DNA from: an uncultured Acetatifactor sp. | GTDB taxonomy: Bacteria; Bacillota; Clostridia; Lachnospirales; Lachnospiraceae | Assembly: GCA_910584435.1 (NCBI GenBank) | Contig: CAJUAP010000008.1 | Span: 1-64,000 of the forward strand | Length of the DNA stretch: 64,000 nucleotides | Direction: 5' to 3' | Notes under the pieces: generated by a model | Databases searched by the model: none | What the model saw: the letters and a program-made list of their open reading frames with translations, nothing else | What the model was told of the DNA's origin: nothing | Program-made: the position numbers and the translations under genes | Shown here: positions 59,197 to 64,000 of the stretch, in pieces | How the letters are laid out: every line of letters begins with the position of its first letter | Numbering within the stretch: position 1 is the first letter of the stretch

Positions 59197-61622
59197 ATGT
59201 TTTTTTGATCGGCGGCGCCGGGAGCCTGATAGATAACCTGATCATTAAATTGAATAAAGAAGGGCATCGGGTTTATCTCCTGACGGGAAACCGATATGCC
59301 AAGCTTCCTTACCAGAAGGTATTCGAACGTTATAATTTTACATATGACTGCAGCTGCCTGATGGAGATTTTCGACAGTGTAAATCCGGATCTGACTATCT
59401 TTATGGGTGCGTATGACACGAATTTTAAGTGGCGGGATGAAGAATTGGATGCTGTCAAGTACTCGGCCAGTCTGATGAATATCTTGATGGGATATGCCAT
59501 GAAGAGCAAGGGAAGGTTTCTCTATCTGTCTTCGGAAGAGGTATACTCCGGCAGTTATCCGGAGAATATTTCGGAGACAGAGCCTACGAAGCCTCTGGGG
59601 CTGCGTGGAATGGCATTGGCGCAGGGAGAAGAGATGTGTGAAAGTTACCGGAAGAACCGGGGACTGGACATTGTGACGCTGCGTATGGATCATCTCTATG
59701 GCATTCCCAAGACGCGCAAGGATGTTGTGGACATCTGCAGTAAAATGTGTCTTGAAGTCCTGGAAAAGAAGGAGATTACCATTAAAGAGGATTGTCTGTT
59801 TTCCCTGCTTTATGAGACAGATGCCATAGAATTTATTTATCGTGTGGCATCCTGCAGGACGCATCAGAGTTCATTGTATAATATATCTTCCTCTCAGGTG
59901 ATATCCCAGCGCGAGCTGGCGGAGATTGTGTGGGATATTATGGGGGATGCAGATAATCATGTGATATTTTCAAGAGAGACAGATCTGAAGCCTATGGAGG
60001 CTTCTAAACGGACTCCGGCCGGGGCGGAGAATACGGAAGCTGCGGCAGCAGAAAAGGAATCTGCGGAAGCTATAGCAGCAGAAAAGAAATCTACAGGACC
60101 TGCAGAATCCATGGCAGTAGAAAAGGAATCTGATAATGGGAAGATTTCTGGTGAAGGGAAGGATTCTGTACACAATGAGATGCCTGACAAGGAAAATGAA
60201 AAACCTTTTAAGCTGGCAGAATCAGAGGGAGCCGAACGGCGGGTATTGTCCAATGCTCTGTATGACAGTGAGTTTGGCAATCCTTTTTTCTGCAAAATAC
60301 CTGTTATAGTCAAAAAAATCGCGGCGCAGATGCAGAAGAATCGTTATATATTCCTCACAGGAGAAGCAGCAAAGACTCCTTTGAAGGAACGTCTGTTGAA
60401 AAAAGCAGGATGGTTTTTCCGGGCAGTGATTCCCTTTGCGGAAAACTGTGTGTTGTTTATTCCCTTTTTTATGTTAAATAATCGTGCGGTTGGCAGCGAG
60501 TATTTCGGAAAGCTGGATTTCTATTTGCTGTATGTACTGCTCTTTGCCATTGTCTATGGACAGCAGCAGGCGACCTTTTCGGCTGTGCTGGCGGTGGCAG
60601 GATATTGTTTCCGGCAGATGTATGATCGTTCCGGCTTCGAGGTTATGCTGGATGCCAATACCTATATGTGGATTGCGCAGTTATTTATTCTGGGGCTGGT
60701 AGTGGGTTATATGAGAGATCAGATTGCAATGCTGAAAAGGGAGAGCCAAGAAGAGAAGGATTATCTCTCCCTGCAGTTGAGCGATGTGCAGGATATTAAC
60801 AGCAGTAATGTGCGTGTAAAGGATGCACTGGAAACGCAGATTGTGAACCAATATGACAGTGTGGGCAAGATTTACAGCATTACATCAGCGCTGGATCAAT
60901 ATAGTCCGGAAGAGGTATTGTTTTATGCGGCAGAAATGCTGGGAAAGCTGGTAAAGAGTAAGGATGTAGCTATTTATACGGTGTCCAATGCATCTTATGC
61001 CCGTCTGTTTTCCTCCACTTCCAAGAAGGCGCGTATGCTTGGACATTCCATCAAATATACGCAGATGGGGGCAATGTCTGATGCACTGGCGAACAGGAAG
61101 GTGTTTATCAACAGGGAGATGAATCAGGAGTATCCGCTGATGGCCCATGCTATCTATGACAACGATGATATGCAGATGATTCTGATGGTGTGGGGAATTC
61201 CATGGGAGAGTATGACATTGGGGCAGGCAAATCAGCTGGTAGTGATTAGTGCGTTGATTCAGAATGCAGTGGTCAGGTCTAACAGATATATGTCTGCATT
61301 GGAAGATCAGAGGTATGTGGAGGATACGCAGACTTTGGAAACAAGTGCTTTCACCTCTCTGATGAACGCATATTTGACGGCGAAAAGCAAGGGGCTTACA
61401 GAATGTACGGTATTGAAAGTAAAGGCAGAGCCTGAGAAATATAAGGAAGCAGGAAAGCTTTTAATGGGGAAACTGCGCCAGACAGATTACATAGGCACGC
61501 TTTCAGACGGTGGACTCTATGCTCTGTTGTCTAATACAAATATGCAGGATGCTCAGTTTGTAATAAAACGTTTTGCAGATATCGGCTATGAAAGTCATAT
61601 TGTGAGGGACGGGGACGAATGA
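59193..61622 (+). CDS. pelD: SDR-PelD fusion, probable c-di-GMP-binding Pel regulator
   Basis: 809 residues. An extended SDR (epimerase-like) domain at 1-275 begins MNVFLIGGAGSLID. Its catalytic YxxxK is replaced: PLGLRGMALAQGEE stands where PxxPYGxSKxxxEE is expected, giving R138 and L142. A low-complexity Glu/Ala/Lys linker (about 276-350) leads to about four membrane helices (406-510), a coiled segment, a GAF domain (about 560-700) and a degenerate GGDEF domain (about 715-809). The GGDEF motif is SDGGL (771-775), while the inhibitory-site motif RQTD (RxxD, 762-765) is kept five residues upstream. This is the PelD layout: helices, GAF and an inactive GGDEF domain that binds c-di-GMP to activate Pel synthesis. 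The start overlaps the PqqD-like gene. Confidence 0.82.
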   Translation: MNVFLIGGAGSLIDNLIIKLNKEGHRVYLLTGNRYAKLPYQKVFERYNFTYDCSCLMEIFDSVNPDLTIFMGAYDTNFKWRDEELDAVKYSASLMNILMGYAMKSKGRFLYLSSEEVYSGSYPENISETEPTKPLGLRGMALAQGEEMCESYRKNRGLDIVTLRMDHLYGIPKTRKDVVDICSKMCLEVLEKKEITIKEDCLFSLLYETDAIEFIYRVASCRTHQSSLYNISSSQVISQRELAEIVWDIMGDADNHVIFSRETDLKPMEASKRTPAGAENTEAAAAEKESAEAIAAEKKSTGPAESMAVEKESDNGKISGEGKDSVHNEMPDKENEKPFKLAESEGAERRVLSNALYDSEFGNPFFCKIPVIVKKIAAQMQKNRYIFLTGEAAKTPLKERLLKKAGWFFRAVIPFAENCVLFIPFFMLNNRAVGSEYFGKLDFYLLYVLLFAIVYGQQQATFSAVLAVAGYCFRQMYDRSGFEVMLDANTYMWIAQLFILGLVVGYMRDQIAMLKRESQEEKDYLSLQLSDVQDINSSNVRVKDALETQIVNQYDSVGKIYSITSALDQYSPEEVLFYAAEMLGKLVKSKDVAIYTVSNASYARLFSSTSKKARMLGHSIKYTQMGAMSDALANRKVFINREMNQEYPLMAHAIYDNDDMQMILMVWGIPWESMTLGQANQLVVISALIQNAVVRSNRYMSALEDQRYVEDTQTLETSAFTSLMNAYLTAKSKGLTECTVLKVKAEPEKYKEAGKLLMGKLRQTDYIGTLSDGGLYALLSNTNMQDAQFVIKRFADIGYESHIVRDGDE

Positions 61623-62791
61623 CAGTAAAGCAGAAGATGTTTATTGGGGTATTAACGTTGAATACGTTGATAGTCATTTTGTATCTGCTGTGGAATTGTA
61701 TCAGGGAATGGGCAGACAGGAAGGGGAAGTGTGCCGGGCAAAAGGATAAGAACTGGAAGGCAGAGCAGAAGGACAGCAATGGGAGGCGTACAGACAGAGA
61801 AGCAGAACAGAAGGACGGCGATGGAAAGCAGACAGACGAGAAGGCAGAGCGCGAGAGCAGCAATGAGAAGCATACAAAACAGATACGGGCTTCTTCAGAT
61901 GACAGTGTAACGGATGACATTGGACGGATGGAAGAAGAGCATTCCATGGAAGAAAATGAGGGGAACCATAAGCGCAATGGTGTCTGGATGCGGGCGGTGG
62001 TTATGCTGCTTTGTCCGGTGATTGGACCAGGGTTATTCTTTTTTTCTCATGTTCTGTTTCGGTTGTTTTTTTCGGCGCCTGTGGATCTGGAGGATGTCAT
62101 TTTCAGCAAGGAGCGTGTCAGAACTTTTCTCCATGCGGATGAGGATAGAGAACGTAATATTGTACCGTTGGAAGAGGCAATTGAGATTACAGATGCGGAT
62201 GAACTGCGGAATTTAATGATGAATGTGGTTCGCGGAGATATCAGTAAATCCCTGGCATCCATTGCATTGGCGCTGAACAGTGAGGATACGGAGACAGCTC
62301 ATTATGCGGCTTCTGTACTGCAGGATGCTTTAAATGATTTCAGGTTTCATGTTCAGAAGCAGTCTAAGATGGTGCTTTCGGAAGAAGAAGGGGATGTGGA
62401 TCGAGTCGGACTTGCGGAGGCTTTGATAGATTACATGAACCAGGTATTGGAGCAGAAGGTTTTCACGGATATGGAGCAGAAGAGCTATGTGGAGACAATG
62501 GATAAGGTCTGCGGAGTGCTCTATGACAAAGGCAGGGATCACATGACAAGCGCTCAATATGAGGCTGTCAGCTTAAGGCTCCTTGAAGTGGAAGATTATG
62601 ACAACTGCAGAAAATGGTGTGACCGCGCAGAATATCAGTACCCTAATACTTTGGCTACTTATACCTGCCAGTTAAAGCTTTATTTTAACAGTGGGCAGAA
62701 GGATAGATTTTTTGAAGTGATGGAAGCGCTGAAACATTCTGCGGTGGTAATTGACAGTGAAACATTGGAACTAATACGGGTATTTCAGTAG
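61619..62791 (+). CDS. pelE: PelE-like membrane/TPR protein
   Basis: 390 residues. Membrane helix at about 6-26, then a highly charged low-complexity segment (about 28-115) with three degenerate KAEQKDSNGRRTDRE-like repeats. Two further helices (about 121-150) and a cytoplasmic helical C-domain follow (HYAASVLQDALNDFRFHVQK..., VSLRLLEVEDYDNCRKWCDRAEYQYP), with TPR character. PelE in Pel systems has membrane helices and TPRs and forms the inner-membrane complex with PelD, PelF and PelG. The assignment rests on this layout and position between PelD and PelF. ATGA overlap (61619-61622) couples it to pelD. Confidence 0.75.
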   Translation: MTVKQKMFIGVLTLNTLIVILYLLWNCIREWADRKGKCAGQKDKNWKAEQKDSNGRRTDREAEQKDGDGKQTDEKAERESSNEKHTKQIRASSDDSVTDDIGRMEEEHSMEENEGNHKRNGVWMRAVVMLLCPVIGPGLFFFSHVLFRLFFSAPVDLEDVIFSKERVRTFLHADEDRERNIVPLEEAIEITDADELRNLMMNVVRGDISKSLASIALALNSEDTETAHYAASVLQDALNDFRFHVQKQSKMVLSEEEGDVDRVGLAEALIDYMNQVLEQKVFTDMEQKSYVETMDKVCGVLYDKGRDHMTSAQYEAVSLRLLEVEDYDNCRKWCDRAEYQYPNTLATYTCQLKLYFNSGQKDRFFEVMEALKHSAVVIDSETLELIRVFQ

Positions 62792-62857
62792 CTGTATAAA
62801 GTGACGGTCAGGAATTACTGTTCTAATGATTAGCTGAGGAGGAAAGGAGGTGTCCTC

Positions 62858-64000
62858 ATGAAAATATGTCTGGTCGCAGAAGGCTGTTATCCTTATGTGG
62901 TTGGAGGCGTGTCAGGGTGGATTCACAGTATGATAAAATCCTTTCCCAAGGTAGAATTTGTTGTGCTGGCAATTATCTCTAATCGTTCCCAAAGCGGTAA
63001 GTTTGTCTATGAGCTTCCGGAGAATGTCTCAGCCGTGTATGAGGCATATCTGGATGATTATGATTGGGGGCACAAACCAAAACACGGCAAGCGGACAGGT
63101 CTGGACACGAAAGAGTATCGGGCTCTGCGCAGTATTATCATGAATGAAGAGGTGGACTGGGACACTATTTTCGATATGTTTCAGAAAGGAGACTTTTCCA
63201 TTGATGATTTGCTGATGGGAGCGGATTTCCTGAATATTGTGAAGGAGTGTTATAATCTCAGATACCCTCATATTGTTTTTTCGGATTTTTTGTGGACCAT
63301 GCGTTCCATATACCTTCCTTTGTTCCTGATTCTGAAGACAGAACTGCCCAAGGCGGATATCTATCACTGCGTGGCTACAGGTTATGCAGGCGTACTTGGG
63401 AGCATGGCAAGCCATTTTTACAGAAGCGGTTTGCTGGTTTCCGAGCATGGGATTTATACCAGAGAGCGGGAAGAAGAATTACTGAAGGCGGAATGGGTAG
63501 CAGGTATTTACAAAAATATCTGGATTGATCAGTTTAAGAAAATGTCACGTCTGGCTTATGAAAGGGCGGATGTGGTGACAAGTCTGTATTCTCATGCGAG
63601 GGAGCTGCAGATTGGTCTGGGCTGTCCTGAGGGCAAGATCAGGGTAACGCCCAATGGAATTGATGTGGACAGGATGGCGGATCTTCCCGGCAAGAAGGAG
63701 GAAGATAAGGGATATATCAATATCGGAGCCGTGCTGCGTGTAACTCCTATTAAGGATGTTAAGACCATGATTCGTGCTTTTGCTTTTGCAAAGGAAGAGA
63801 ATGACAGCCTGAAGCTCTGGATTATGGGGCCTTGTGATGAGGACGAGGAATATGCCGGGGAGTGTTTTGAACTTGTGGAGGCGCTGCAGGTAAAGGATGT
63901 TGTATTTACAGGGCGTATTGATGTGAGGGAGTATCTGGGAAGGATGGATTATACCATTTTGACCAGTATCAGTGAAGGGCAGCCGCTTACCATATTGGAG
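62858..64000 (+). CDS. pelF: PelF glycosyltransferase (GT4), cut by the window end
   Basis: 381 codons are visible and the frame is open at the end of the window. ATG 62858 follows a perfect AAGGAGG at 62844-62850. It begins KICLVAEGCYPYVVGGVSGW, the PelF-type GT-B start with the GGVSxW loop. It continues with LLVSEHGIYTREREEELLKA and the C-terminal Rossmann part VTPNGIDVDRM, IGAVLRVTPIKDVKTMIRAF and LTSISEGQPLTILE, where the E-x7-E nucleotide-sugar site lies. PelF polymerises the Pel polysaccharide from UDP-GlcNAc/GalNAc precursors in the cytoplasm. PelG (exporter) would be expected downstream, outside the window. Confidence 0.93.
   Translation, partial: MKICLVAEGCYPYVVGGVSGWIHSMIKSFPKVEFVVLAIISNRSQSGKFVYELPENVSAVYEAYLDDYDWGHKPKHGKRTGLDTKEYRALRSIIMNEEVDWDTIFDMFQKGDFSIDDLLMGADFLNIVKECYNLRYPHIVFSDFLWTMRSIYLPLFLILKTELPKADIYHCVATGYAGVLGSMASHFYRSGLLVSEHGIYTREREEELLKAEWVAGIYKNIWIDQFKKMSRLAYERADVVTSLYSHARELQIGLGCPEGKIRVTPNGIDVDRMADLPGKKEEDKGYINIGAVLRVTPIKDVKTMIRAFAFAKEENDSLKLWIMGPCDEDEEYAGECFELVEALQVKDVVFTGRIDVREYLGRMDYTILTSISEGQPLTILE

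Overview
The window reads as chromosome of a spore-forming, gut-type Clostridia, most likely a Lachnospiraceae. Evidence: a PolC-type replicase, sporulation genes (gpr, spoIIP, sigK), purine-rich Shine-Dalgarno sites, a B. subtilis-like order of divergent rpsT then gpr-spoIIP-lepA-hemW, and sugar ABC transporters that lack their own ATPase. No rRNA, tRNA, CRISPR array or complete insertion sequence was seen.

Layout. 1-5.9 kb: end of an FtsX-type permease, a palindrome-rich intergenic region, mnmA, and a run of poorly known genes (OB-like, membrane, zinc-ribbon and TPM-domain proteins). 5.9-13.4 kb: rpsT (minus strand), gpr, spoIIP, lepA, hemW, sigK. 13.4-22.1 kb is an accessory island directly behind sigK. 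It holds two tandem AAA-ATPase/PD-(D/E)XK genes whose 3' halves look identical, each followed by a degenerate copy of the last 22 codons of sigK. An unknown minus-strand gene follows, then a DUF262 / DUF3696-type ATPase / unknown-protein cassette with two frame breaks. 22.1-41.7 kb: MATE exporter, degenerate HD-GYP and PilT-like proteins, comM, dprA, ispG, polC (with a Gly/Asn-rich insertion), an acyltransferase, a beta-CASP nuclease, folA, ilvE and a PrsA-like lipoprotein.

41.8-58.8 kb is a rhamnogalacturonan (pectin) uptake and breakdown locus: a YesL-like protein, two substrate-binding proteins, two permease pairs, a beta-propeller/TPR/Yip1 protein, a DUF5696 protein and a PL11 rhamnogalacturonan lyase without a signal peptide. 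Oligosaccharides would be bound outside, imported by ABC permeases powered by a shared ATPase encoded elsewhere, and cleaved in the cytoplasm.

58.9-64.0 kb (cut by the window end) is the start of a Gram-positive Pel-type exopolysaccharide operon: a PqqD-like small protein, an SDR-PelD fusion with an apparent c-di-GMP I-site, PelE, and the PelF glycosyltransferase.

Cross-cutting features are a dispersed family of palindromes built on AACAGTTCA/TGAACTGTT, three short tandem-repeat arrays just upstream of coding regions, and low-complexity insertions in PolC, SpoIIP, PelD and PelE. All comparisons were made by eye; no alignment or database search was run.
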